From Dipteris shenzhenensis (Eukaryota; Polypodiophyta; Polypodiopsida; Gleicheniales), in the NCBI GenBank assembly GCA_047967505.1, contig CM106538.1: a stretch of DNA of 64,000 nucleotides, one strand, 5' to 3'. Shown here one piece after another: positions 11,000-23,895 of the stretch. The notes below the pieces were generated by a model. That model did not search any database, was not told where the DNA came from, and saw nothing but the letters and a program-made list of their open reading frames with translations. The translations under genes and the position numbers were made by a program. Within the stretch, counting starts at the first letter, position 1; every line of letters starts with the position of its first letter.

Positions 11000-11720
11000 A
11001 TTTTGGGACCATGTCTGAGGCAGATAAGTTGGATGGACCCAACTATACCATTTGGTCTTTTATGCTAAAAAAATATCTTGGTTGGCAAAGGATTGTGGGA
11101 CATTGTGAGTGGAGATGAGACTAGGCCTAGTGGCGCCAGCTCTAGTGCATCCTCTACTACAACCGTACTCTAGGTTGTGCTCCCATTCAAGCTACTACTG
11201 GCATTTAGCCTCCCACGAAGGATCAGAAGCAATTTGATCGTAGAAATTCCCATGCACTATTCTTGGTTGCATTGAATGTCAAGAGACATATCTGGAGGAC
11301 TCTTGCAGGAATGCAAAGGATGCTTGGGATAGGCTATCCACCATGTACAATGTCAAGAACAAAGCACGCACCATTGCCTTGATAAATCAGCTCAATGACA
11401 AAGATGTAAGAGGATCAGATGGTCACTGAGCATATTGCACATCTCACTGATCTTAGGGATCAACTTGCCAATGTTGATGAGGAGATTGATGACAAGAAAA
11501 TAATCTCAATCACTCTCAATAGTTTGGTTGAATCCTTTGGCACTTTTGTCACTTCATTGACCATCATGTTCAAGGCAGCTCCATTGTAAGAGCTGGTTGG
11601 TTTGCTCTTACAAGAAGACGAGAGAACCTCTACCTTTGCCCGTTCCAAAGGCCAGGGTGCCTGCCACTCATGAGAAAGCAAAGTTTCAACCCAAGGGGCA
11701 AGGACACCCAAGAAGTGCTA
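11000..11720 (+). pseudogene. copia gag fragment, forward strand
   Basis: The translation shows a copia gag start, MSEADKLDGPNYTIW, near 11010-11055. A UBN2-like region follows (ALFLVALNV..., then EHIAHLTDLRDQLANVDEE and LNSLVESFGTFVTSL near 11430-11580). At least three stops and frame changes interrupt it. The sequence stops abruptly near 11720, where reverse-strand integrase of another copia begins, so pol was lost in a rearrangement. Upstream DNA at 10.3-11.0 kb is a GCATTTG-rich leader without a frame. Confidence 0.7.
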
Positions 11721-11724
11721 AAAT

Positions 11725-12996
11725 GTATCATATACATCATTCTTCTACCAAATCGGATATACCCATATGTACTTTGTAGCAACATCAATAAATGTCACAA
11801 AGTAAGAGGTGCCACCCAGTGAAACGGTAGGCATAGGCCTACAAACTGCACTATGAACCAACTGCAATGGCTCAACATACCTCTCACTGACTGTTTTCCT
11901 CACAAAAGAGGATCTGACTGCTGATCATCATCACAATCATGACATAAAATTTGAGAGACATCCATAACAGGAATGTATCTCAATGTTGTAAGGGCTTCCA
12001 TACTTGCAGTAGACATATGTCCAAGTTTGGCATACCATAAACTAACTGATGGCTGCTTACTAATCATAAGCATCTTATCATGGACACCTGATACATGCAA
12101 TGCATAAGAGAATCCAACCCATGATCCCCTAGCCATAACCAGATTGCCTCTAGCAATCTTCCATGCATGATCACCCAAAGAGACATGATAACCTGCCTCA
12201 ACCAACTGTCCAGTACTGATCTTGCTCGTAGCAAGTCCTGGCATATGTCTAACCCTCTGTAGAATAAGAATAGAGCCACTAGGCATAACAAGGTGGATAT
12301 CCCCATAACCATAGACATCCATAGAATGATCAATGCCCATCAAACCACTCTCCACAATGCATTCCTGATATGCACTGAACCATGACCTATGAGGGGTCAT
12401 ATGACATGAAGCACATGGATCTAACATCCAATCACCGAGAATGGGTACATCAGTGGCCAAGAAGGAGGTGTCAGACATAGACAAAAGAATGCCTTCATTA
12501 CTGCTACTGTCAGTGGAAACCCTGGCATCCACGCCTTGAAGCTCATCATGCTTCTTCTCCTTCTTCCTATCATTCTTAACCTTGCTCTTGGAATTCCCCC
12601 TTGAACATGACTTGTTTCTACCAATTGATCTACTTTTGGAGTGCATATCAAGGCTGTATTTCAGCACATCAGGGCATTTCAACCCATCATGCTGTAACAT
12701 AACACTATCATGGTCATACATCTGGCATACGCATGGCAATCTACACCTTGTACACCATCATGTACCTACAAGTAGACTGACTTCGAGAGTGATGACTGAA
12801 TGATAGAGCATGCTTGCTCATCCATGTCATCCCAATCACTCTGTTTAATGCTATTAGGCTTGACACCTTTGCATTGAATGGGCTTATGCTGCCTCTTCTG
12901 CACTAACACATCATAAATCTGCTCTTTCCAATACTGAAAGTTTGATCCATCCAACCTCTCAATATCAAAGAGAGCACTACCAGTTGTAGATGCCAT
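11725..12996 (-). pseudogene. copia gag-protease-integrase 5' part, degenerate
   Basis: The likely gag start is the ATG complementary to 12994-12996 (MASTTGSALFDIERLDGSNF), followed by FQYWKEQIYDVL. A large part of gag is missing before the next block at 11900-12739. That block has a basic region without a recognisable zinc knuckle, then a protease-like site (WMLDPCASCHMT) in which the usual D-S-G is D-P-C. A pre-integrase region (LWYAKLGHMS ... CHDC) follows. A short integrase-core piece (SLGGTSYFVTFID) lies near 11760-11850. The altered protease triad and missing gag show that it is dead. Confidence 0.75.
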
Positions 12997-15191
12997 ATCT
13001 GTGGCACAATAGCTCACAACCAAAGAGCAGTATAGTGCAATAGGCAACCCAAATGACCAAAAAATATAGTGTTGTCCAAACCAATCAGGTCTCCGAATAA
13101 ACTGGCTGATCCAATGCTCAAAAGCACTCAGCCATAAAGAGGCATAAACAAGAATATATGCAGCCCAGTAACCTGCAAATGCCTGGCAATCCAAGTAGGA
13201 AATGCACTGAACCAAATGAGAAATGCCTGCTCAACCAATGGCAATAGGAGCCCAGCTCAACTATCCATAAACATCAATGTGGCATCCACCAATGCAAATC
13301 CATAATGCATCGAAATGGCATTTACTGCATCACCAATGCATCACCTCAAGCGCGCAATCCTTTGGCAACAAAATCAAGCATTCACCACTTGCCAAATGTG
13401 CCAAAGTGACTTGCCAAAATGCCAATAATGCCCTTGGACTGAAGTGAGATCCCAATCACTTTCTGTAATTTACTGTGAGTTCCCAATTCACTGTTGCGCA
13501 AGAGAAATTCCTACAACAATACCTCAAAGCCACTTTGGGCAAGATAACATGCTATCCTTGTCTTTGAACAGCGATATCTTTTCACTGAAAGACCGGATGC
13601 CAAAGCTGTAAACAGAAAAGTTGTAGCTGGTAGAAAGATCTACAACTTGTCAGTTGACCTCAAGAGCCAAATCCTTGTGGATTGTCAGATATTCTCACCT
13701 GAAAAATAGCTTCCTGCACATTGGTTACAAATAGACAGTAGACTACAACTTTTTGTGGTTTTGCAGAGGCTGTAACTCCTGCAACTTATACCAAATCAAC
13801 TTGCTTCCAAAAGCAAAGTTGTAGTATGTTCTGTGTACTACAACTTTCCAGTTCGGCATAAAGTGCAATTCCGCACCAGAAAATAGATATTCAGTCCTGA
13901 AAATGACTATTTTGTCATTAAAAAAACAACAGCAGCTTCCTTGTATGTTTGCTGCCCTTTACAACATTCATCTGCTCCGGAAAAACAGCCCAAAAAATGA
14001 TCAAAATACATCCAGCAGATCACCTCATATGTCAACTACAACACCAGCAAAATGGCAAGTACAATGCCCAACCAAATCAGCCCCGAGAATGCTCACAGAT
14101 CAGCGATAAAATAGCCCAAAAGCACTGGACTAATGAGCACACACAGCTCAGCAGTAGGCTGCAACCAATTGCTCAGTGCACAAGCACAAAAATGCCAAAA
14201 CTCCACTATGCAAATCCCGTAAAAAACAAGTAAAATGTCCTGCAAACGCCTCAAGATCAGCGTGTCTGGCAGCTCAAAGAGCACAAATGCAATCATTGGC
14301 AATCCCCCAGGCATCCAACTGCATCAAACATGCAATCCAGAGGCTCCCCAATAGCTCCCAGATGAGCTAGAGACAATGGTAAAGAACTATGCCAAGACTG
14401 GAACCTGCAAGTGCCAAGAATGGCTATGGCGCCAAAATAAGACCCAAATCTGCCGGGAAGAAACCTCAATGTGAGGTTATAGGTAGCACAATTGCAAATT
14501 TTTAGGAAGCCTGGCATCAACGGAATCGCAATCGGAGGACTGTGCGAACTCCACCACAAGTTGCATATGCAGCTCTCCAGCGCTCCTTCACGGTCTCCTA
14601 CACCAAAGAAGTTGCTCACCAACCGACTCCTGGCTCACAGAATAGCAGCAGCAATTGCTCTTGACGCCTATCTACTAGCTGCCCATGACACCTAAATAGC
14701 TGCCATTAAGCTCCTTATGACCTTAGCAGCTCCAATGAGCTCCAAGGTGCCCTCGGCTACACGGGTGATAGCAAATGACCGGCTCCATCAACCTCACAGC
14801 AAAGCAATGGACTTTACAGCCTTGCCTTCAAGCAATTCGCCTCCTTCAACGAAGCACACAGCATGGGCTTCGATGCTTCCAGCATTCACACAACAAAGAA
14901 CCCGACTGCTCACAACGGATGTACCAAAACTCCCAGCTGCTCCATAGTTGCCGTGATTCTTCCAACTCAGCTAGCAGCGTTAAGTGCCTTCATAGACCCG
15001 GCTAGCAAGCCTCTCTCCATCGATTAAGGCAAGGCCAACAAGATGCTTCGTCCAACCGATCGGATTACAGCAGCTAACGTCTACGGACCTCCAAGCACCA
15101 GTAGTCGAGATAACAGTACCGCCTCCTTCCTTATCCACCACGGCTACAACAACTGTAGCAATCAGTCGCTCCACAAGCTCAATGGCCAGCA
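12997..15191 (-). other. long noncoding leader of element X
   Basis: No credible gene is seen over about 2.2 kb. The DNA is rich in GCATT/TTGGCA words on the reverse strand, resembling the leader at 10.3-11.0 kb in composition. Several AAAGTTGTAG / CTACAACTTT words lie at about 13.6-13.85 kb and could form local hairpins. Frames such as 14293-14622 lack motifs. Confidence 0.4.
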
Positions 15192-15203
15192 GCTCTGATA
15201 CCA
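15192..15203 (-). other. primer-binding site of element X
   Basis: The reverse strand reads TGGTATCAGAGC, identical to the site of elements 1 and C. Two bases separate it from the LTR. Confidence 0.85.
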
Positions 15204-15205
15204 GT

Positions 15206-15705
15206 TGAGGGGGAAGAGCAGAGCACTCAGGAAGGGATAAGAAGATACCAAAAGTGGTGGAGCAAAAGCTACTCCAGCTTATTCCTCTATCATATATATA
15301 TGAGTATATATGGGCACTGTACAAGTGGGTGGGCACACTGCCCTTTACCCCAACATGGGGGTCGATAGGCCACCGACCACACGATAGAACCATTCGGCCC
15401 ACAGCCATCCAAGATCATCTAGGACTCCAAACGGGCCCCGCAACCCGAGAGTGGGCTGCCCCGAGAAAAGCTCCGTCTACCCTCAATGCGGTCAATCATG
15501 GGATGCCTTCCTGCACTTGCATGTAGCCTAGTTGGTAGTGTGCCAACTCCGTCTAGCCATCAGGCCACACATGGCCCCCATCTAGTGTAAACCAGGACCT
15601 ACCGAATAACCGAGCTACTCAAATGCCTTCCATATGGGGGGGCTTACAAGTAGAGTTAGCTGATTCCCGCGTAGTTACACGAGAGTGGAGCATTGATATC
15701 TAACA
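15206..15705 (-). repeat. LTR of element X, chimeric with element C LTR
   Basis: The LTR begins TGAGGGGG and ends ATATCTAACA on the forward strand, about 500 bp. From about 15348 to 15705 it aligns closely with 52629-53039, the U3 side of element C's LTR. From 15206 to 15347 it is unlike C, with CATATATATATGAG near 15290-15304 as a possible TATA region. Shared U3 with unrelated R-U5 suggests a recombination junction near 15348. GGTAG follows at 15706-15710, matching the 5 bp left of element C. Confidence 0.7.
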
Positions 15706-15710
15706 GGTAG

Positions 15711-15895
15711 AACAGTGCGTCACACGATGGGCGAGGTTGAGGTGACGCGGGGGCGAGGACGTGTCCCATGGGCACTGAGGGAGGGTGAGGTGCATTGAGT
15801 GGCGGTGCGACCATACATGATGCACGACGCAGAGGCGCATCGGGCGGGCGCATCGGGCGACGAGGAGGACAAGGCCGATATGGGCAACACATCAA
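15711..15895. other. GC-rich degenerate tract, right part
   Basis: GC-rich DNA with recurring GCGAGG, GGGCGA and GCACTGAGGGAGGG words, resembling 51480-52312. Open frames on both strands arise from composition and show no domain. Confidence 0.5.
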
Positions 15896-16714
15896 GGAAT
15901 GTAGTATGGTCTTGAGACAGCAATGCGAAAGTAACTACTTTTTAAAAGGGGTTTACAGAACTAGGCCAGATGTGGTCTACAAAACACAAGAGGTGGAACT
16001 CTTGAGAAGAAATCCAAAGGGAGTTTGGCCTTTCTATTCATGGTGGCCTCCTTGATCAGGAAACACCGCTCATTATGGGAGGGTAATATCCAGTAGAAGG
16101 GAGGGAATGTCCTTATCTACTATAAAGAGTTTAGCTAAGGAGCCTCTTCCCATTTGCTGCCTATCCCTACTCCTTTTGAAGACATTGAAGGTCATATACA
16201 TAGGGTCCTAAACACTAGGTGGAAAAAATAGGATAGTCAAAGCTGCTGGAAGTCTAAATTTCTCAAGGTTTGGTTAAAGAAGATCCATGAGAAAATGTCA
16301 GCCCTTCTCTGGTTGATCCTTCACAGAAAGTGGTTTGGACTAATGCCAGAGGTTTACATATTGGCAAGGGGATGGAAGTCTCATTAGACTATGTTTTTGA
16401 CATGTGCCATGTTGTTCTTGCAATCTGTGTAGGAGCTACTTTTTTGGGCCTTGTGATCAATTAACTTCATTGTGGGTTTTGCCTGAAGGTTGTTCGAGCC
16501 CAATAAGCTTTTGGTGCAATCTAGAGCACTTTTTGTCGTAGTCATGAAATCTGGAGGAATTTGATAATACATTATACAAACTCTTAAAATGAGGAGAATG
16601 GGCGAAGAGGTTTATAGCAATTAGGATCTAGGAAAGGCTTCTAAGCTAGAAGTGATAAGAAAAAAGAAATAGGAAAATAAAGAGAAGAGGATGGGTGGGA
16701 GTTAGATAGTTAAT
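15896..16714. other. no gene recognised
   Basis: AT-rich DNA with only short motif-free frames. A weak non-LTR-like composition near 16050-16380 is not enough for a call. Confidence 0.4.
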
Positions 16715-16970
16715 CTCTTTGTTAATAAGGGAATGTGGAAAATCTCTGTGTTAATAAGGGAATGTGGAAAAAAGCTTTGAGGGTCATAAGAAACTCCTCC
16801 AAACCCCTATTGGTTTCATCACCTTCACAAGAAACTCATCCAAACCCCTATTGGGCGTTAGTAAGGGAATGTGGAAAAAGGCCTTGAGAGTCGCAAGAAA
16901 CTCATCCAAACCCCTATTGGAAAAAAGCCTTAAGGTTCACAAGAAACTCATCCAAACCCTTGTTGGTTGA
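16715..16970. repeat. compound tandem repeat
   Basis: Two interspersed units recur. TAATAAGGGAATGTGGAAAA (or TAGTAAGGG...) appears three times. ACAAGAAACTCATCCAAACC with slight changes appears four times, usually followed by CCTATTGG. The forward 68-codon frame here is only a translation of the repeat. Confidence 0.75.
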
Positions 16971-16974
16971 ATAC

Positions 16975-17584
16975 ATACTCTAGAGTTGTTTGTGTAGAAC
17001 CACTTGTTGTTCCATGTGTCATGACCTTGCTGAATTAAGTCCTAAGCCAGTTCCCTATTTTGTTTTGGTTGCTGTTGCTACTGATCCTAAGTGGTATATT
17101 GGCTTTTCGTGAGGTTAGTAGCATTCTCTTGATCAAGGAACCATGGGACTAATGTAGGTGTTGATGTTGATCCTTTGCTAGCGATTGGTGCATCTTGATG
17201 GGATGATTTGTCACCAAACAACCCTCGATGAGTGTCTGGGATCCAACATTTACCAAGCACGGAGGCTCCCGTTAAGGTACTTGCAGAAACTACAAAAAAC
17301 TTGCAAGGCACAAGGTAATTGTCCAGGGAAACATTCAACATTAAAGACCAATAACCTTAATAGAGGTACCTTCTATGGATTGAATTTTAGAAACACATAC
17401 TTCAAAGTGTACCTGGCCAAGATGCTTTAATGTCTCTCAAGAGATGAGGTTGTGGCTTGCTTGATTATCCTACACATAGTAGCTTCACGCCACTAGCTTT
17501 TTAACCAAGTGCAATGACCAATTATGTGAATCAACGGTTCCTCTCATACTAAGTTGGATGACTATTGCAGCACTGCTGCTCATC
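16975..17584. other. no gene recognised
   Basis: Short unmatched frames on both strands (17087-17341 reverse, 17185-17430 forward). No motif was recognised. Confidence 0.4.
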
Positions 17585-18254
17585 AGTAGGGTAAAAATAA
17601 CCTATCTCATGACGGTCTAAACCCAGCTCATATTCCCTATTGGTAGGTGAACAATCCAACACTTGGTGCATAGGAAGAGCTGACATCGAAGGATAAAAAA
17701 GCAATGTTGCTATGAACGCTTGGCTGCCTCAAGCCAGTTATCCCTATGGTAACTTTTCTGACACCTCTAGCTTCAAATTCTAAAACACCAAAGGATTGAT
17801 AGGCCATGCTTTCATAGTTTGTATTCATACTGAAAATCAAAATCAAATGAGCTTTTACTCTTTTGTTCCACATGAGATTTTTTTCTCGTTGATCTCATCT
17901 TAGGACACCTGCGTTATATTTTAATAGATGTGCCACCCTAGCCAACAAACTCCCCACCTGACAATGTCTTCTGCCTAGATCGGCACACGGAATTTCCTTA
18001 AGACCAGAAGCAGGAGCCAAGCTCGACCTCCACCTCACGGAGTAACGAAATGTTAAAAGTAGTGGTATTTCACTTGCATCAGAAACTCCCACTTATTCTA
18101 CACCTCTCAAGTCATTTCACAAAGTCGCGGACTAGAGTCAAAAGCTCAATAGGGTCTTCTTTCCTCGTTGATTCTTCCAAGTCCATTCCCTTGGTTGTGG
18201 TTTCGCCAAATAGTAGATAGGGACATTGGGAAACTTGTTAATCCATTCATGCGT

Positions 18255-18290
<36 letters not shown>

Positions 18291-18920
18291 GGAGAGTCAT
18301 AGTTACCTCCGTTGTTTAACCGCACTTGGTTAAATTTCTTCACTTTGACTTAAAAGCACTGGGCAGAAATCACATTGCGTCAACATCCGCAGGGACCATC
18401 ACAATGCTTTGTTTTAATTAAACAGTCGGATCCCCCTTGTCTATACTAGTTCTGAGGCAGCTGTTCACCACCTAGGGAGGGCCTCCTCGAGGAGCGATGT
18501 TCTACGTCGATTGGCACGCGAAGGTTTGCCCTCGCCACTGGTGTAGCTCAGGCAGACCCTAGATAGCCTCCGGGGTCAGTTCGTAGCCCCTAGAACTAGC
18601 CCTCACAGCCAATCCTTTCCCCAAAGCTACAGATCCATTTTGTCGCCTTCCCTTGCCTACATTGTTCTATTGACCAAAGGATGTTCACCTTGGAGACTTG
18701 ATGCAGTTATGAGTACGATTGGGCATGATCAGTAATTGCTCCTACAAATTTTCACGAGCCATCGGGGTGCATCGGACACCGTGAGACATGCAGTGCTTTA
18801 TTAGTCCGCTAGACCCTATCTCTGAGTGATTCGATTTCAAGATGGGCGGGCTCTTAAAAAGAAAAGAGAACTCTTCTCGGGTCCCCCACTTGCATTTCTA
18901 GATTCGGTCACATTATTGTC
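17585..18920 (-). rRNA. 25S rRNA fragment, decayed nuclear copy
   Basis: The forward strand is the antisense of plant cytoplasmic 25S rRNA, recognised from several long conserved stretches. Examples are CATGACGGTCTAAACCCAGC, GCTTGGCTGCCTCAAGCCAG and TTGGTTGTGGTTTCGCCAAA. It covers roughly domains IV to V and ends near the CCGGGAAGAG-type region at about 18900. It lacks the 5' and 3' parts of 25S and any neighbouring 18S or 5.8S. About 18 bases after ACACTTGGTG (near 17668) are deleted. Many CG sites in the left part read CA or TG, while 18.1-18.9 kb is better preserved. It is almost certainly a non-functional insertion. Confidence 0.9.
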
Positions 18921-21829
18921 CACCAATAAACTTAATATAGTTGAGTCATAAGTGCCTAAATTCTTTCTCAAGAATGTGAAAAGTAGAGGAAATGCAAGCT
19001 AAACTTTATTATACCTGATCCCGGACCCACAGAACCTAGTCATCCCCCCTTAGAGCACACAACACATGGGGAAAATAAGTAGAACAATCCTAGATTGAGG
19101 GACTCATATGTCAATATGGGCCCCATTATCCAAATCCGTTCATCCAAAAAAGTGGAACTAGAGACAAACATTCGAAAAACAAACACAACTATGTAGGTTG
19201 AATAAAAAACTCATAAGCATCTAGGTTGAATCAAAAACTTACACAAAGATAAGGTGAAAGTGAGCTTGTGTGTGTGTGTGTGGGGGGGGGGGGCTATGCA
19301 TGCATGCACGCATGTGTCCATGTGTGTGATCCTCAATTCTTCCTTCCAACTTTCCAATCTCTCAAGACCCTACTCAAAGCACTACTAAAACATTGGTCGA
19401 ACATCCCAAGGCAATATAACCATAGGTGGGTAACTTACATGAGAGGTGGAAATTTGAGCTAAATTTAACACAGCTAGGATTGGAGCTACCTTTAGGCTAG
19501 TCACCAAGATCCCAACCCCCTCCCTAGATTACACTCTTCTGTAGCAGAGATGATCATATCAAATGGGGTTCTTGGATTTGGGGTCATTTCTAAGATCTCT
19601 ACATTTCTGATAACCACACCATGCTCCAACTTCTAGATGCCTCTCTTTCTAGATAGAGAGTCAAGATTATGAGCAAGCAGAATCGGTGTGAAATATGCAA
19701 TCAATCTTCTAGTGCAGTTTCCCCTGAATTAAGTTTCCCTTGCCACCTCCTTCACGTCTAATACCATCTATGTCTCACCCACCTGTCCCACCAGCTACTC
19801 ATCCTACACCTGTCAATACATGTTGGGTAGCAATTAGAGTTGTAGCTCCTCCACCACCAGTAGATCAAGCAGGAAATTCTCTTGCCTCAGTTAATGATAT
19901 CCTAGTTTTGATTAGGGGGTGGTTTTTCGACGAGTTTCTTTATAGTGAGTTTGATAGGTTTTTTTAAAAAAAGAGTCAAACATCATTGGTGATAGCAATT
20001 GCAATCATCAAACTTACAATCCATGTAGTCTATTGCAATCAAATGTTCAAACAAAGTTACAAGGTCCCTCTCTTGAGTGTGGTTAAGGGTGCAATGTTTA
20101 AATGAACCCATGTGCTTTCATGTTCCACCATCAATTTCTTTGATCCATTAACATAATTATTTTGAGGACTACAATTCTTGATAGATATAATCCCAAAACT
20201 ACAACCGCATAGCATTTATTATCAAAGGTTAAAAACATCCCCGAACTATGTGCACTATCAATCCTAAGGCAATAGCTAGAAAACCTTTATTAATGTTAGG
20301 TGTGGTTGGTGTATCATCATGTAGTCTAACACATGAATGTAGAGAAAGAACATATGCTTGCAAGGCTCAAATGGACCTTGTGTGACAGATGTTGTGTGAA
20401 GCCTTCGCAATTGCATGTTGGTACACTACAAATTCACACTACACTACAGGGTTGGAAGGAAAACTGGTGACCAAGAACTCTTCATTAGCATCCAACTGAT
20501 GTACCAATCCATGGGTTGCATGAAGCTAGCAACCCAAATGAGCAATCGATGCATTCTGCACAAGCCTTGAAATGGAAGAATGTCACTTCATTTTAGATGC
20601 ATTTTTTGTACCTACCATATTTGTGGTGGACACAATACCTCCATTAATGTTGGAAAGATCATGGACACGAAGAATGAAGCCCGATGCATGCAATTTTGTT
20701 GCTTCAAGAGACATCAAGTTTATTCCCCTTTGCATTGGCCATGTCACAGGTCGAGGTGATGCACCAATTATTCTATTACCTGGTGACCATACATTCGAGA
20801 CATCATCTCCATAAAACCAAAAAAATTGTACCTTTTGACCTTGATTGTGCTCCAATCTTCCTTTAAAGCACGCCAAAGCATGGTGCCACATTTTGCACAT
20901 GTTGATTGTCATTCATTAGCTTTTCACACATGTGACCAATAAGTGAGAGCCATGCTTGACAGTGCACCTTGCTTTGCCTCTCAACCCTGCGTATGGACCA
21001 GAAGACATCTCCTATTTCTTGTTCATGTACCATATTGTCAACAGTACTTGGATTCTACTCTCCTCAAATGTTGGAGGAAGGTGGGGGCCTCTCTCCACTA
21101 TCAAAGGATTCTACTCTAATAGAAGATGCTATAGGTCCTCTTCTAAGATGCGCCACATACTCATATGTCGATAGCTATCATTAATACCCCATCCTTCATT
21201 AATACCCCATCACTAATAATCACATACTCATATCATTAATACCCCATTCTTCACCTAGTCCTTTTTTGTTTCTTGCACTTTCAAGGTCACCAAGGAGATG
21301 TGTAGAGTCATTGCCAACACCTGCAACACCAATTGCAAAATTTGCAAATTTGACTATCTGATGCGAGCTAATATAACTTGACTTGGTCTAACCAATCTAA
21401 TGCAAAATATTTCCAAAAAGGAACCTGACTCAATATGCATTCCTCTTTCATGTTGCTCACACCATGCAATTTTCAATAATGTAATAGCCAAATCCCCAAC
21501 ACAAGCATCGTACAATGATATTTGTCTTATGTAACCCTGCAATGCCAACCAGCTTGCATGTTTGGATTCTAACAAGTTTGTCTTTGGAGTGTTGGCAAGT
21601 CCCTCGGAGCCCATCACCTACAGAGAAGCCAACATCAAATGCATTTGAGAAGACAAAGCTCAGACTCAAATATATGTTATTTACCTAAACCATGAAGTTA
21701 CCCTTTCCTTCCCCTTTTCCTCTACATTGTTCTGTACTCGTGTTGCTAGTCACTCAAATATGTTGTTGTGAGTTCATATGAGCAAGAAAGACATGGATAT
21801 GTTGTGTGTGTACTCAGTTCCATTTTGAA
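18921..21829. other. intergenic, no gene recognised
   Basis: Nearly 3 kb without a recognisable gene. It holds a (TG)n/G-run at 19268-19294 and three CATTAATACCCCAT words near 21178-21248. The longest frame is 110 codons on the reverse strand, 20583-20912, without a recognised domain and probably spurious. Confidence 0.45.
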
Positions 21830-22978
21830 CATATGCTTTTTAAAATGTGTATAAATCCACCCCATAGATATTGGACAATAGAATATAAAAATTCCCTTGC
21901 ATATCTAACATGTATTAGTCTCAGTAATAAAGGATTCTTTACACCTTGACCTCAAAATGCATTCACAAAACATTATACACAACTAAGTACTCTTGCCTAT
22001 TAATGCTAGCAGCATCACATGCATAGACAACTTTTGATGGGTCTACAATATTTCCTAAACTAGCTGCAACCTCTTGCAATAGTGCATGTTGTACTACATG
22101 CCAACAGGGATCCCTAAGAATGGAAATAAATTCTCTCTTATGCACTATTCATAAAAGTCCAATAAAAAATATGACATTAGAAAAATACACAACTACATGA
22201 TTGTAAGTAATGCTTCACAAGTAAAAATAGTCCAAAGATACATATGGTGTAGCTTGCACCCTATGCTTCCTTGCTCCACCATCATATGCCGAGCTCTAAA
22301 TTGGTTTCCACAACCTTGTTCCTATGCTTGTAACTGCAAGGGGTTCTTTTTTATTTTCTATAGTCTCCTAGTTAATGTAGCACGTTGTTGTTTGAGGGCT
22401 CCTTGAGGGACCTTGATCTAAGCTTCATTGTGCCTTGACGAGTCATAGTATACTCTAGTGCAACTTCAATATGCAAGGTGCTTTCTCGCAACAGTAACCT
22501 TCTAGTGAAGTGATCAGAGGATTTCAAAAATAGATTCTTGGACCGAAAGTCAAAGGAACAAAGATTTTGAATTAGTACAGGTAGGATACCTTTTTGAAAT
22601 TTGGACTCATATGGGGGTGATGAGACCCTCTATAGGCCTTGTTGGTTCATAATCCATTTTGCTAATCCACTCTTTATGAGGCCCTTATTGAGTTAAAAAT
22701 TTCCCTAATGATGACATAAAATTATTTATTAATATGTAAGATACAATATAGAAGTTAAATAGTGATAGAAAATGTTGAGCATATGTGCTACTTCTAAGTT
22801 CTTGAATTATGTTGCGTATGTAAGAGACAATATAATATGCAAACAATATAATAGGCTACTTCTAAGCTCTTGAATATTTTTTGAGTGTTATCCCATGAAG
22901 CCTTTGTTACATCATTCTTCTATATAACCTTTTATACATATAAAGATATTCTCTATTCTTTGAAAGTTTTAGATAAGC

Positions 22979-22982
<4 letters not shown>

Positions 22983-23016
<34 letters not shown>
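22983..23016. repeat. (GA)n microsatellite
   Basis: An uninterrupted GA run. The right arm has the complementary TC tract at 60739-60785, of different length. Confidence 0.95.
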
Positions 23017-23020
<4 letters not shown>

Positions 23021-23581
23021 TTTAATTAAATCTTGTTATTGTGTGGATATGCACAAATGAGTACAATTATAGAAATGATTTAATTTAATGGATAACATTG
23101 GAAAGGGGGAGGACAAAAGTGATCCCCATGAATAACAATCGGGAGAAATTTTAGCTCATTATATAATTGAAATGAGGAGGTAGAAGTGAGACCATGGTAA
23201 AATGACAAGAAAAAAGAGACAAACTATGACAAAAATATCCTTCAATGAAGTACATAGGTGTTGCAAATAAACACATGCACCAAAGTATGAGCACTCTCAA
23301 CCAAAAAATGTGTCCTATGTGTAGAAATGGGTATCCAAATCTTTGTGGCAATGCCCATAGTCTAGGAAGGACAAAAATTTGAGCACCATTTTGGGAGGTC
23401 TATTGGTAGAGGGTTGTTATGGGAGAGGGAAGACCATTAATAATATCTTGGATTATGCCACAATAATCACCCATGGCTCCATTGGCTCCCTCAAAGCTAG
23501 CAATGACTCCACAATCTTGTGTAGGAACTAGAAGAGGATGTGTGCACCCGTCATGGAGGCAATGTTTTCAGAATCCACAGT

Positions 23582-23711
23582 TATGAAAGTGTGGAAAAAT
23601 GGTAGCAAAGAGAGCATTATAAGCAATACCCAACATGGAAAATACCTATGAAAGTGTGGAAAAATGGTAGCAAAGAGAGCATTATAAGCAATACCCAACA
23701 TGGAAAATACC
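23582..23711. repeat. perfect 65-bp tandem duplication
   Basis: Two identical 65-bp units start at 23582 and 23647, each beginning TATGAAAGTGTGG. The same duplication lies at 60042-60171 in the right arm, so it predates the arm duplication. Confidence 0.9.
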
Positions 23712-23895
23712 CTAAGCAGCTTGACAAAAGTCTAACTTGACTCAAAACTCAAGCATTGCTTGTGTCTTAGTCCCACCATTCATGCTTCAAACATCCATGG
23801 ACATTGCCATGGCATGTATTACCTTAACAAATAGAGCTATTCATTGAACCAAGATATTAGCAATATAGAGACTTATGTGCCTCTTCAGTGTTTTG

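Larger units (their letters stand above)
11725..15705 (-). mobile_element. Ty1/copia element X (truncated in integrase)
   Basis: Reading leftward: chimeric LTR 15206-15705, primer-binding site 15192-15203, a long leader, gag from 12996, protease, the GAG-pre-integrase zinc region, and the start of the integrase core at about 11725-11900. Everything downstream, including RT, RNase H and the 3' LTR, is missing. The break is tail to tail with the forward gag fragment at 11.0-11.72 kb. The leader is about 2.2 kb, unusually long for copia, and may contain inserted DNA. Confidence 0.75.

Noticed and set aside
20583-20912. A 110-codon reverse-strand frame with residues suggestive of a globular protein.
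   Set aside because: It is isolated, overlaps forward frames and has no recognised domain. Not enough for a feature.
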